From the NCBI GenBank assembly GCA_050291365.1, contig JBNKJS010000016.1, positions 62,001 to 126,000 of the forward strand: a stretch of 64,000 nt of DNA. Reading direction: 5' to 3'. The position numbers and the translations under genes were made by a program. Position 1 is the first letter of the stretch, and every line of letters begins with the position of its first letter. Below, in pieces: positions 35,176 to 43,443 of this stretch. Origin of the DNA: JAAGZL01 sp050291365. Its GTDB lineage: Bacteria; Pseudomonadota; Gammaproteobacteria; Chromatiales; Chromatiaceae. The notes beneath the pieces are model-generated. The model saw only the letters and a list, made by a program, of their open reading frames with translations, did no database searches and had not been told where the DNA came from.

Positions 35176-35811
35176 ATGCAGGATACAAACAAGGTTGTGT
35201 CACTACGCCAACAACCGAAAACGGGAAAGTATGGTAACCGCGGTAAAGGTAGGCCTACCAATGCTGATCTAAGATCCAGGGAATACCTGACCGATAAAGA
35301 AGTAGATCGGCTTATTAAGGCAGCGAAGAACATTGGCCGACATAAGCATCGTGATGCAACTCTGATCTTATTGATGTATCGCCATGGACTACGTGTCAGC
35401 GAAACGATTTCTCTCCGCTGGGACCAGGTGGAACTTGACCAGGGCTTAATCCATATCAATCGATCTAAGAATGGCACACCAAGCGTTCACCCTATCAGAG
35501 GCCCTGAGATACGTGCTCTAAGGCGATTAAAGAGGGAGCAAGACCCTTCTGCCTATCTCTTTATCACTGAGCGTGGAGGTCCACTGACAGCTTCTACAGT
35601 CAGAAAGATGGTTACCCGGGCCGGTAAGGAAGCTGGTATACCATTTCCGGTCCATCCCCACATGCTGCGACATGCTTGCGGTTATAAGCTAGCCAATGAT
35701 GGCCATGACACCAGAGCACTCCAGCACTACCTTGGACACAAGAACATTCAGCATACAGTTCGTTATACTGAACTAGCCCCTGATCGATTCAAAGGATTCT
35801 GGAATGACTGA
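35176..35811 (+). CDS. Short tyrosine recombinase (catalytic domain only)
   Basis: The 211-residue protein carries the tyrosine recombinase residues: Arg in MYRHGLRVSETISLRW, His and Arg in HPHMLRHACGYKLA, and the His/Tyr pair in YLGHKNIQHTVRYTE. It lacks the usual N-terminal core-binding domain, as in FimB-like invertases. It starts after ACAGGAGG and overlaps the next small gene by 8 nt. It may invert or excise a local segment rather than integrate the whole element. Confidence 0.85.
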   Translation: MQDTNKVVSLRQQPKTGKYGNRGKGRPTNADLRSREYLTDKEVDRLIKAAKNIGRHKHRDATLILLMYRHGLRVSETISLRWDQVELDQGLIHINRSKNGTPSVHPIRGPEIRALRRLKREQDPSAYLFITERGGPLTASTVRKMVTRAGKEAGIPFPVHPHMLRHACGYKLANDGHDTRALQHYLGHKNIQHTVRYTELAPDRFKGFWND

Positions 35812-35995
35812 GATAAAAACTGAGATCCCTGATTTCCTTAGCAAACATGGGATAACCAAATTGGAAGATAACGTTCCGCCAGGACATCAAGTAAAGCCAT
35901 CTTCTAGCCTCTTTTTCACATTGTTTGGTGATGAGCTGATGAACAGCAACTTAGTTAAAAAAGTGCCCGCAAAGGATCCAGATAACTCAAAGTAA
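35804..35995 (+). CDS. Small protein coupled to the short recombinase
   Basis: The 63-residue frame MTEIKTEIPDFLSKHGITKL starts 8 nt inside the end of the recombinase gene. It has no recognised domain; the C-terminal half is Lys/Ser/Asp-rich and probably unstructured. Its overlap suggests co-translation and perhaps a cofactor role (for example directionality), which is inference. Confidence 0.45.
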   Translation: MTEIKTEIPDFLSKHGITKLEDNVPPGHQVKPSSSLFFTLFGDELMNSNLVKKVPAKDPDNSK

Positions 35996-36045
35996 TAACA
36001 GAGTATCGTAGGAAATTCTGGTTTTCGCCCCTCTATCCATCTCTT

Positions 36046-36090
36046 AACCCAAAATTTGATTTAGGCCGTTCCAAAGGCTAGTTTTGGGTT
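36046..36090. repeat. Inverted repeat between convergent recombinase operons
   Basis: AACCCAAAA (36046-36054) pairs with TTTTGGGTT (36082-36090), with a nested TAGGCC/GGCTA pair inside. It lies between the ends of convergent genes and is AT-flanked, so it may terminate transcription from either side or serve as a recombinase target. Confidence 0.55.
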
Positions 36091-36201
36091 CACTCGCGTT
36101 TGCCCCGCAACACCAGTAAATACAGCATATCGACAAATAGCAAATGCACCAGAATATAAGTTTTAAGGCTGAAAAACGCTACAATCTTCTTAACACGTAC
36201 A

Positions 36202-37215
36202 TTATTTTTGTAGTTGCTGGACAAGACCAGTTACCGGCGTCTTAATCTTACCAAGCGGATTTCCTTTCTCCACAGCTTCCCTGAGTCGTCTTGTCGAAAG
36301 GTGGACATATATCTTTGTGGATTCTGCCGAAGAGTGGCCCATTAAGTTTTGAACTGTTAGAAGATCAGTATTTGCTTCAACCAGTTCAGTGCCATACAGA
36401 TGACGCAGGGCATGAGGATGGCAATACTTTTTCTGGATCCCAGCCTTGCGACCATATTTCGCAATCAATCTCCTGATCCCTGTAGATGATAGGCGCCTAG
36501 ACTCACCACAGTTATCAAAAACTTTCTTTCCAGGATGACGCGTGTTTACGAATAGAACTCGATCCCCATTTGGAAGAGAGCGGTCTATTGTCTCCAGATA
36601 AGAATGGCCAAGATAGGCTCTCACCATCAGCAAAACCTCAGGCGGTAACGGTGCCAGCCGCTCCTGGTTTCCCTTCTCAGTAACACGAAGAAAAGCAGTC
36701 TCTTTTCCATCTTTATCCAGCTGAGAAATAAGATCGCTCTCGTTAAGTGCAACCAGGCCTGATACCCGTAGTCCACAGCCAGCTAATACAAAAATTATTG
36801 CGGCATCACGAACCCCTAGAAACTCATTCAGGTCAGTTTGCATAATAATTTTTTCAAGGTCTTTGAGTGATAGTGTATTCGGCAATTGTTTACCTGTGCT
36901 TGGATAATATAGAGTTGCAGCTGCATTCTTTTTTATGTGGCCACGTCTATGTGCCCACTGAAAAAAACCGCGTACCGCTGCAATAGCTGGCCGGCGTGAT
37001 CTAGGGGAAATTCCTTTCTTATGTAAACTCAACCCAGAAAACTTTTGTAATTCCTCTGTGGAAGCGGAGAGAAGGGTACTCCCATTCATAGCCAGGTAAT
37101 CAGCAAGTCGACTCAAGTGCAGAAAATAAGAATTAATAGTGCCTGCAGTTCGTCCTAGGTCAATCTCTAAATGCTGCAAATAGCTTAAGATCAGTGTATT
37201 GTCCCGGGTTGCCAT
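36202..37215 (-). CDS. Full-length tyrosine recombinase (XerC/D-like)
   Basis: The 337-residue protein has an N-terminal SAM-like core-binding domain (TINSYFLHLSRLADYLAMNG) and a catalytic domain with Arg in LAGCGLRVSGLVALN, Lys in VTEKGNQERLAPLP, HPHALRHLYGTELVEA, and MGHSSAESTKIYVHLS with the nucleophilic Tyr. It overlaps the upstream small gene by 25 nt. It is distinct from the att-proximal integrase; its target is unknown. Confidence 0.9.
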   Translation of the reverse strand: MATRDNTLILSYLQHLEIDLGRTAGTINSYFLHLSRLADYLAMNGSTLLSASTEELQKFSGLSLHKKGISPRSRRPAIAAVRGFFQWAHRRGHIKKNAAATLYYPSTGKQLPNTLSLKDLEKIIMQTDLNEFLGVRDAAIIFVLAGCGLRVSGLVALNESDLISQLDKDGKETAFLRVTEKGNQERLAPLPPEVLLMVRAYLGHSYLETIDRSLPNGDRVLFVNTRHPGKKVFDNCGESRRLSSTGIRRLIAKYGRKAGIQKKYCHPHALRHLYGTELVEANTDLLTVQNLMGHSSAESTKIYVHLSTRRLREAVEKGNPLGKIKTPVTGLVQQLQK

Positions 37216-37532
37216 TGTACTTCTCCTTCCATTGGGCAGGGCTGAAATTCAATATTGTTCCCATCCATAATGACTTGGTAGAATTTTCCATCGTACCAGC
37301 AGCCCTCACCCTTTTCTGGTGATGCTGGATCTGAAATATGCCTTAGTTTTGGCGAATAAAAGAGTGTTGGCCAGGTCTCAAGGCTAAATACTAAGATATC
37401 CTCTTCAATTCCCAGCACGAAAACTTCCACATCATGCCACTGACCAACAGCAATTACCTTGAAGTGACCTACATCCCTTTCTACATAGCATCCGCCCTGA
37501 ACAAGCCTTGCATCATGATGCTGACGCTTCAT
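37191..37532 (-). CDS. Hypothetical protein coupled to the XerC/D-like recombinase
   Basis: This is a 113-residue protein of no recognised family: MKRQHHDARLVQGGCYVERD, a beta-rich middle (VIAVGQWHDVEVFVLGIEED), and a Trp-rich end. ATG 37532 is chosen because GGAGGAAGAA lies directly upstream; in-frame ATGs at 37544 and 37616 lack such a box. It overlaps the recombinase start by 25 nt. It might be an accessory factor of that recombinase. Confidence 0.6.
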   Translation of the reverse strand: MKRQHHDARLVQGGCYVERDVGHFKVIAVGQWHDVEVFVLGIEEDILVFSLETWPTLFYSPKLRHISDPASPEKGEGCWYDGKFYQVIMDGNNIEFQPCPMEGEVQWQPGTIH

Positions 37533-37818
37533 TTCTTCCTCCATGCTTGAAACGGCCAAAAACAAAAAGTGCTTGTTTTTATTGATAATAGTGCAAAGAT
37601 AAGAGAGATATTCCAACCTGTGAAGTAGGTGGAATTATTGAGGAAATGACTCCCTGCGGACACAGGGACTCGACCCGATAAGCAAAACGATTTCAGCAAT
37701 GAGGATCTGAAATTTATTGTGCACGCACCTCTCAGTTTAGCCACAGTTATTTTTACAGGCAAGATGTTTGACCAGCACACAATGAACTGCATGATCCTCC
37801 TATAGAGGATTGGGAAAA
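37533..37818. other. Divergent intergenic region
   Basis: No gene is supported in this 286-nt stretch between the start of the 113-aa gene and the start of the next plus-strand gene. GAGGATTGGG (37805-37814) is the likely ribosome site of the latter. Confidence 0.4.
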
Positions 37819-38112
37819 ATGTATCAGCCAATAATTCGGGAAATTGGAGCGCCAGAAAGAGACTACCTAGATTACGCGTTCGTGAATGATGGTCGTTTGA
37901 ACTGGATTGATAGGGGAATCCTTTCTTGGATGATGCTCCAACCAACCGGTAAGCAAGTGAGCATTCAAAAGCTTTGGATTGAAGGCGGAGGAAGAGAGAA
38001 AGAAGGCCCATCCCTGGTGACAATCCGCAAAGCATGCAAAACACTTTCTTGCTATGGCTACGCGACGTTTCAAAGAGGCGTACTGCAACTCCGCAAGGGT
38101 GCAGAGCCATGA
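37819..38112 (+). CDS. Small winged-helix-like protein next to the iterons
   Basis: The 97-residue protein, MYQPIIREIGAPERDYLDYA, has a predicted helix-turn-helix shape: WIDRGILSWMMLQPTGKQVS, then SLVTIRKACKTLSCYGYATF and a closing strand pair. That resembles winged-helix replication or transcription proteins of phages. It lies immediately before the GGGACA iteron cluster, so it may bind there as initiator or regulator; both are inferred. Confidence 0.5.
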   Translation: MYQPIIREIGAPERDYLDYAFVNDGRLNWIDRGILSWMMLQPTGKQVSIQKLWIEGGGREKEGPSLVTIRKACKTLSCYGYATFQRGVLQLRKGAEP

Positions 38113-38181
38113 GGTCTACCAAAAATGTAACGTTGGATTCCATCAAAGTATTTATTCTCTAACTTTGAGTTTATAATTTTC

Positions 38182-38384
38182 GTCCCGGGACAATCGGGAC
38201 GCCGGGACACTTTCCATAATTTCAATAAGTTATAGCTGTTTGATCCCGGGACACTAGCGGGACAAGCCGGGACTCATAGGGACAATCTGTCCCGGTAAAA
38301 CAATCAAATGGGACATCAATGGGACACTTAATACTAGGTAACTCATTGATTTTATGTTGCCTGTCCCGATGTCCCGTTCGTCCC
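38182..38384. repeat. GGGACA iteron cluster, candidate origin of replication
   Basis: About 14 copies of GGGAC(A) in either orientation lie in about 200 bp. Plus copies start at 38187, 38196, 38204, 38248, 38259, 38269, 38279, 38310 and 38321; reverse copies TGTCCC or CGTCCC lie at 38181, 38288, 38362, 38370 and 38379. Two form GTCCCGGGAC-type palindromes. The block sits between the 3' ends of two convergent genes, so it is unlikely to be a promoter operator. An AT-rich gap splits it (38210-38240). Confidence 0.75.
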
Positions 38385-38400
38385 GTAATAAAATAGGACG

Positions 38401-40224
38401 CTACCCTTTACCTTCATCAACCAGGATTGATTTCCGCACTGCATAAAAACGTGACCGACCAATATCATGAATGGTATGTCTGCTCATTTTTCGGCCACCT
38501 TCATTTTTGAACAGAAGCTGGCGCTTATCAAGTTCATCAAGAACAGCATCACGTGGAAACCCAGAGCAAGCTTCACCAAATCCTGCCTTAGTAAAGAGAT
38601 ACAGCCCCCCATCTGAAGTTGAGAAATAACCACAGAGATCCTTGGCATATTTAAGCACACCATCTTCGTATACCCCTGAAGGAAATCGCCCAGGATTACG
38701 CAGAATAAACTCTTTAATCGCATCAACACCCTGGATAACTGAGGGTTTGTTTCCTTCATCACCGAGCCAGGCGTCACGAGCTGAAATTACAGCATGATTT
38801 ATTTCAGACTCTGTCGCCTTCAATATCTCGAACTTGATTGCTAAGTGCCCTGCAACAGCTACAACAGCAAATCTTCTGATTACACGTTGTTGATATGATT
38901 CCAGCTTTTTGCCTTTACTGAGATCCCTCTCATGTTTATCAATTTTAATCTGGACTAATTGCCGTAGCTGAGTTGTATCTGGCACTGTTTCCAACAACTT
39001 TTCTATGAACACAGGTCCTGCAGTTCCATAATATTCCCCGCATTGCTTTTTGAAATTATCTACAAACGTTTTCGAATCCATACCGTAGCTGTTCTGAATG
39101 ACACCTCTATCCTCAATCTCAATCGGTATGTCTATCATCCTAATCAATTGCCCGGTCATTGCGCGTCGACTTGTCTCCTCCTCTATTTTTTGTCGCACAG
39201 AAATTTCACCACTAGACAGCCCAAGAATCCGCCAGGTACGTTCAGGCTGTAATGCACTATTTTTCTGCAAACGGCTTTTTCCACGACCACCAAATAAATC
39301 ATAAATAACTTTTCCAAAATTCTTTGAATCACATGTACCAATCTCGTCAAGCGCCAATAGAAGGTCGTTGTGAGCTGCTGCAGTTGCCTCAATTGCATTA
39401 CCGGTTGTGTTCCATCTACCAATGTAAGAACTTTCTGACACTGCGGGATCAGCCCCACAACCCCAGACGCTAGTTGCAGCCTGAAGTGTGGTGGTTTTAC
39501 CTTTGCTACTTGTGCCGTAAAAATGGAACCCACCACTATCGAGACTAGCGAATTTTAATAGCGGTGCTGCAAACGCAGCGCATAGCGCAAAAAGCAGAGT
39601 GGGATTACTGTTGCATTGTTTTGCCACGAATCCTTGCCACTGTTTCAGACTACCTTTTCGATGCATATTTCGTGTAGACGAACTATGTTCCTCTGGCTGA
39701 AATACAACCCTCTCACCATCAGCTATACCAATAGCGCGATTTGGGAGAACAAATACCGGGACGTCATTTATACCAGTTGTCCATCCAAGCTGAGAGGTAG
39801 ATTGAATTCGATATTCTGAAGGCAGGCAGAAACTTCCAAGATATGCCATGAGTCTACGCTCACAGCCCGGAACAATCTTCAGTCCCAATGAAGCAAGATC
39901 CCCAGCGATTGGAGCGCGCGGTTCAGATAACTTCCTAGCCGGAAACGCCATACTTTGCTCATTCTCATCCTGATCAATCCAGTGTAGCTGGTAACCCCAT
40001 TCTGTCCCCTGATTTGATCTAGTCAAAGCAGATATCCAGCATGGTCCTGAAACGAACTCCGGGATTTCTTTTGTTTCGCCGCCTTTTGTTTTGAGTAATT
40101 TGATGTAAAAAACACCGCTATCGTTAATTTCATAGCTGGTTGGGATATACGGCAATATATGAGCCCAGGCTACTGCCCCCGGAATCTGGCATATTTTTGT
40201 TTTGGGATTTTCAGACTGAGTCAT
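38401..40224 (-). CDS. DUF927 family P-loop ATPase (replication-type)
   Basis: The 607-residue protein has a P-loop, FHFYGTSSKGKTTTLQAATS (around 230-250), a Walker B-like DLLLALDEIGTCDSKNFGKV and an Arg-finger-like region (GRGKSRLQKNSALQPERTWR). DUF927 proteins occur in phages and plasmids, often with primases. The adjacent iteron cluster suggests a helicase or initiator for element replication, similar in role to the alpha protein of P4. No primase is recognised nearby. Confidence 0.8.
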   Translation of the reverse strand: MTQSENPKTKICQIPGAVAWAHILPYIPTSYEINDSGVFYIKLLKTKGGETKEIPEFVSGPCWISALTRSNQGTEWGYQLHWIDQDENEQSMAFPARKLSEPRAPIAGDLASLGLKIVPGCERRLMAYLGSFCLPSEYRIQSTSQLGWTTGINDVPVFVLPNRAIGIADGERVVFQPEEHSSSTRNMHRKGSLKQWQGFVAKQCNSNPTLLFALCAAFAAPLLKFASLDSGGFHFYGTSSKGKTTTLQAATSVWGCGADPAVSESSYIGRWNTTGNAIEATAAAHNDLLLALDEIGTCDSKNFGKVIYDLFGGRGKSRLQKNSALQPERTWRILGLSSGEISVRQKIEEETSRRAMTGQLIRMIDIPIEIEDRGVIQNSYGMDSKTFVDNFKKQCGEYYGTAGPVFIEKLLETVPDTTQLRQLVQIKIDKHERDLSKGKKLESYQQRVIRRFAVVAVAGHLAIKFEILKATESEINHAVISARDAWLGDEGNKPSVIQGVDAIKEFILRNPGRFPSGVYEDGVLKYAKDLCGYFSTSDGGLYLFTKAGFGEACSGFPRDAVLDELDKRQLLFKNEGGRKMSRHTIHDIGRSRFYAVRKSILVDEGKG

Positions 40225-40259
40225 AAGTATCCTAGCTGGTTATCTAGTGCAGCTATCTC

Positions 40260-40523
40260 TTACAATCTCAGGCCCTTATCACGGTATACGACCACATCTG
40301 ACAGCCGATATCTCGGCTCTCTACCGGCTTTTATATATCGCAAGGCAAGTTGGCCACTACTTCTCCAATTTGCGATCGTTGCTGGTGCAATAGTTGAGTC
40401 GTCACCTGCTAAAACGACTCCTAATTCACCATCATTGAGAAGTACATTCTCAGCGCCAATTTCTTTTGCTTGGGTGAAAATCTGTTCCAGGGAGCGAATT
40501 TGCTTGTGTTTCTTTCTAGGCAT
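40260..40523 (-). CDS. Excisionase/AlpA-like HTH protein
   Basis: The 87-residue protein has an HTH_17-like pattern, APATIANWRSSGQLALRYIK, then GREPRYRLSDVVVYRDKGL. This is the small MerR-like helix-turn-helix plus wing of excisionases and AlpA regulators. It lies 35 nt upstream of the DUF927 gene and on the same strand as the integrase. It probably controls excision or the replication gene. Confidence 0.7.
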   Translation of the reverse strand: MPRKKHKQIRSLEQIFTQAKEIGAENVLLNDGELGVVLAGDDSTIAPATIANWRSSGQLALRYIKAGREPRYRLSDVVVYRDKGLRL

Positions 40524-40612
40524 TTACCAATACTCCGGTGAGAATTAATGACCCAAAAAGATTAACAGTGGATATTCGTCGTGTGTGGAAAAAACAAAAG
40601 CGAGTTTTTTCG

Positions 40613-41320
40613 TTATGATTTGCTGTTTTTTAGCACACTTTTCACGGTCTTTTGATCAATCTCAAGCATCGCTGCTGTGTTTTTTTCAGCTTGCGAAGGA
40701 GTATGGCCGCAAATTCTGTTGGCATTGTATGTACCTGCAATAAATAATTTAGACGCCTCTTTACGTCCTGTTTTTTTTGGCCATGGATTATTGTGTCCTG
40801 CCAAATATCTACCAATACCCCATCCGATATATTTCAGAACATCCTGAGATGGAGTTTTTCCTTCATCTACTTGCTGAGCAAAACTCGTTAATATGCCGTC
40901 AACTTCCCATTGTGCAAGCACCCCAGTTTTCGGCACCAAAGCTGTCAAGAAGATTAACTTTTTTGTTGATTCAAAATTCCCATGCAAATTACCTTCATCG
41001 TCAACCACTATTAACTCCAATGGAGGATCCTCACCATAGTCCTCCATCAAAGATATCAATGCAGTCTTTGCCAAGCCGATCATATTTTCACGATCCTTAC
41101 TTGTTACAGGATTTCTTGGCGTGATGATCCAAATCTGTTGTTCTTGCAATTCCGAAAAGCGGCTGCGCAGACCAACAATGGGAATAAATGCACAAATAAA
41201 CTCCTTGCCTAATGGAATACACCATCCAGCTAGTTTGGAACGATGATTTCTATTTGTTGTAGTGAAAGGACTGACCTTTCCAAGCATCTTTTTTACCCGC
41301 TTGTGATCGTCATCTTTCAT
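40613..41320 (-). CDS. Hypothetical protein coupled to the integrase
   Basis: I do not recognise this 235-residue protein. The middle is beta/alpha (EFICAFIPIVGLRSRFSELQ; PLELIVVDDEGNLHGN) and the C-terminal end has a predicted HTH (TPSQAEKNTAAMLEIDQKTV). It overlaps the integrase stop by 4 nt and is therefore co-expressed with it. A regulatory or replication role in the element is plausible but unproven. Confidence 0.6.
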   Translation of the reverse strand: MKDDDHKRVKKMLGKVSPFTTTNRNHRSKLAGWCIPLGKEFICAFIPIVGLRSRFSELQEQQIWIITPRNPVTSKDRENMIGLAKTALISLMEDYGEDPPLELIVVDDEGNLHGNFESTKKLIFLTALVPKTGVLAQWEVDGILTSFAQQVDEGKTPSQDVLKYIGWGIGRYLAGHNNPWPKKTGRKEASKLFIAGTYNANRICGHTPSQAEKNTAAMLEIDQKTVKSVLKNSKS

Positions 41321-42327
41321 CTATGCAAATCCCTTGCTTTTAATTGAGTATAACGGCGCAGCTGCCCCCAGTCACGGTGGCCTGTCACAAGCGCAACTTC
41401 ATGAATTTGATACCCCGCTTCAAACAGCCGCGAGGCACCTTCATGGCGCAGATCATGAAACCTCAAATCAAAAATACGTAGTCGAGGGCAAGTTCTGGTA
41501 AATGAAGTAGAGATGGTTTTGGGGTCAAAAGGAAAGATCCTTTCATCTATTACAGGCTGCCGACGAATGATATCAACCGAATCGAACAATAAGGGAACTA
41601 CCTGATTATTGCCCTGTTTTTTTGTCGGGTGCTTTCGATCTCGAATCAGAATTGTTTTTTCATCCTCATCAAAGTCATCCCATCGAATTCGTGTTATTTC
41701 GGATAAACGCATTGCTGTTGCTATTGCAAAACAGACGACGTCCCACATGGGAGTGGGAGCTTGTTTTAGGTATCTGTGGCTTGTCCAATACTCCTGAAGT
41801 TTTGATAATTCATCACTTGTAGGCCGCCTATCTCGTTCCTCAGATTTCCCAACTATGCCTTCATCCTTGAGTAGTCTACGGGCATCAATAACTGTTTCCA
41901 GATTTACAGGAAGCTTAAGGTATGTTCGAGCAAATTTTAGAAGATCTGCCAGGTGAGTAACTTCAAGTGCAAGAGTCGCGGGTTTTGAGCCGTCATTTTC
42001 AGCCCTTTCTCTAATGTTATTTACAATTTCATTAACACTCAATCTATCCAGTGTTAAATCACCAAGGGCAGATTCTATAAGGTTGAAAGAGGTGCGTTTG
42101 CTACGAACAATTTCCTTTTGCTGCTCATACTCTCGAATAATCCCTGCGACAGTGGTCTCTCGAAGCAGGACAGGATCCCCCCACTCTCTACGCTCCATTG
42201 CTGTTTCCACAGTTCCAGCCCATCGCTGTGCAGCAGATTTTGTGCTAAAACTCTTCGTCGTGGGCTTGTGTCCCTTCTTCCGGACAATTGCCCGCCAACG
42301 GCTGCCTCTTTTTTGGAATGTAGCCAT
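41317..42327 (-). CDS. Site-specific integrase of the dusA element
   Basis: This 336-residue tyrosine recombinase starts MATFQKRGSRWRAIVRKKGH, with an N-terminal arm-binding-like segment. Catalytic residues are Arg in AIATAMRLSEITRIRW, Lys in RKHPTKKQGNNQVVPL, RFHDLRHEGASRLFEAG, and VTGHRDWGQLRRYTQLK with Tyr. It lies 175 bp from the attR core and is read away from dusA, the usual layout for dusA-targeting islands. ATG 42327 is chosen; the upstream extension to 42360 runs through arm-like repeats. Confidence 0.9.
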   Translation of the reverse strand: MATFQKRGSRWRAIVRKKGHKPTTKSFSTKSAAQRWAGTVETAMERREWGDPVLLRETTVAGIIREYEQQKEIVRSKRTSFNLIESALGDLTLDRLSVNEIVNNIRERAENDGSKPATLALEVTHLADLLKFARTYLKLPVNLETVIDARRLLKDEGIVGKSEERDRRPTSDELSKLQEYWTSHRYLKQAPTPMWDVVCFAIATAMRLSEITRIRWDDFDEDEKTILIRDRKHPTKKQGNNQVVPLLFDSVDIIRRQPVIDERIFPFDPKTISTSFTRTCPRLRIFDLRFHDLRHEGASRLFEAGYQIHEVALVTGHRDWGQLRRYTQLKARDLHR

Positions 42328-42330
42328 AAT

Positions 42331-42424
42331 TGGTACACCTAATGTACCAGAAGGGCACATTGGTACACTCCTGGTACAGCTTAAAAGCTAAATTGCGTTA
42401 ATGACGATGATTGCTAGTGTACCA
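42331..42424. repeat. TGGTACA arm-type repeats between integrase and attR
   Basis: Five copies of TGGTACA or its complement TGTACCA lie at 42331-42337, 42343-42349, 42361-42367, 42372-42378 and 42418-42424. A sixth copy, TGGTACA (27262-27268), lies 63 bp inside attL. This is what integrase arm-binding or excisionase sites look like, and they also surround the integrase promoter. Confidence 0.7.
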
Positions 42425-42426
42425 GC

Positions 42427-43443
42427 ATGACCATAATATGCAATTACAATCAATTAGATAGAGATAATTCATTGAAATCATTAAGCAGAAAATTATCGAT
42501 TGCCCCCATGCTGGACTGGACCGACAGGTACTACCGTTATTTTGCCCGCCTGATCACCAAGCACACCCTACTCTATACCGAGATGGTCACCACCGGCGCC
42601 CTGCTCCACGGCAACAGAACACGCTTTCTTAAATTTGATCCCGCTGAACACCCTGTGGCCCTCCAGCTTGCGGGCAATGACCCATCCGAACTGGCCGCGT
42701 GCGCGCGCATGGTGGAAGAGGAGGGATACGATGAGGTCAACCTGAACGTGGGCTGCCCCTCAGACCGGGTGCAGTCTGGACGCTTTGGGGCCTGTATGAT
42801 GCTGGAGCCTGACCTGGTGGCTGAGTGTGTCCACGCCATGCAGGAGGCGATCTCTGTCCCGGTTACTGTGAAGCACCGCATAGGGATCGATCATGATGAC
42901 AGCTACGAGACCCTGCACAGATTTGTCGCAACGGTTGCCCAGGGAGGGTGCCACACCTTTATCGTCCATGCCAGAAACGCCTGGCTGGATGGTTTAAGCA
43001 CAAAAGAGAACAGAGACATCCCTCCTTTGCGCTACGAGACGGTGCACCGGTTAAAACAGGATTTCCCCGACCTGGAGATAATCATCAACGGCGGAATAAA
43101 AAGCCTGGACGCAGCCAAAGAGCAACTGGAACATCTGGATGGCGTAATGATTGGACGCGAGGCCTACCAGAATCCCTGGATGCTGGCGGAGGCGGACCGG
43201 CTTTTATTCGGCGATGATCACCCAATCCCCACCCGGCATGAGATCGTGGAGCGGCTAATGCCTTTCGTGCAGAGTGAATTTGCCAAGGGCGCTCCCATTA
43301 ACCGCGCCACCCGGCATATCCTGGGTCTATTTCAGGGCCAGCCAGGGGCCAAGGCGTGGCGGCGTCATATCAGCGAACATGTCCATCACCAGGATGCAGT
43401 TCCGGAGTTGATCTTAGAAGCCGCACAAATGATTCGTGGTTAG
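42427..43443 (+). CDS. dusA: tRNA-dihydrouridine synthase A with element-supplied 5' end
   Basis: This 338-residue FMN enzyme reduces U20/U20a in tRNA. The frame reads LSIAPMLDWTDRYYRYF, then NLNVGCPSDRVQSGRFGACM with the catalytic Cys, VKHRIGIDHDDSYE, and GVMIGREAYQNPW. The first 25 codons (MTIICNYNQLDRDNSLKSLS..) and the region upstream belong to the element, which replaced MIKRT at the native start. No clear ribosome site precedes ATG 42427; a TTG at 42471 is an alternative start. Confidence 0.93.
   Translation: MTIICNYNQLDRDNSLKSLSRKLSIAPMLDWTDRYYRYFARLITKHTLLYTEMVTTGALLHGNRTRFLKFDPAEHPVALQLAGNDPSELAACARMVEEEGYDEVNLNVGCPSDRVQSGRFGACMMLEPDLVAECVHAMQEAISVPVTVKHRIGIDHDDSYETLHRFVATVAQGGCHTFIVHARNAWLDGLSTKENRDIPPLRYETVHRLKQDFPDLEIIINGGIKSLDAAKEQLEHLDGVMIGREAYQNPWMLAEADRLLFGDDHPIPTRHEIVERLMPFVQSEFAKGAPINRATRHILGLFQGQPGAKAWRRHISEHVHHQDAVPELILEAAQMIRG
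42502..42515. other. attR core of the dusA element
   Basis: GCCCCCATGCTGGA here is identical to 27186-27199 and encodes the APMLD part of DusA. Downstream the gene continues intact, so integration reconstitutes the reading frame. Confidence 0.8.

Larger units (their letters stand above)
27186..42515. mobile_element. dusA-integrated genomic element (about 15.3 kb)
   Basis: The element is bounded by a 14-bp direct repeat, GCCCCCATGCTGGA, at 27186-27199 and 42502-42515, both inside dusA coding sequence. The 5' end of dusA is a known insertion hotspot for prophages and islands. Contents in order: GHKL/STAS-like/membrane cargo; minus-strand tape-measure and capsid-like genes with small genes; two tyrosine recombinases; an iteron cluster; a DUF927 ATPase; an excisionase-like protein; an unknown gene; and the integrase next to attR. 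Terminase and portal genes were not recognised. Base composition is more AT-rich than in the flanks. Confidence 0.88.

Noticed and set aside
36046..36090. Inverted repeat as an integron attC site
   Set aside because: The conserved RYYYAAC and GTTRRRY boxes are not in the right places and the recombinases are not IntI-like.
38182..38384. GGGACA repeats as a CRISPR array
   Set aside because: Repeats are only 5-6 bp, irregularly spaced and in both orientations, with no cas gene nearby; iterons fit better.
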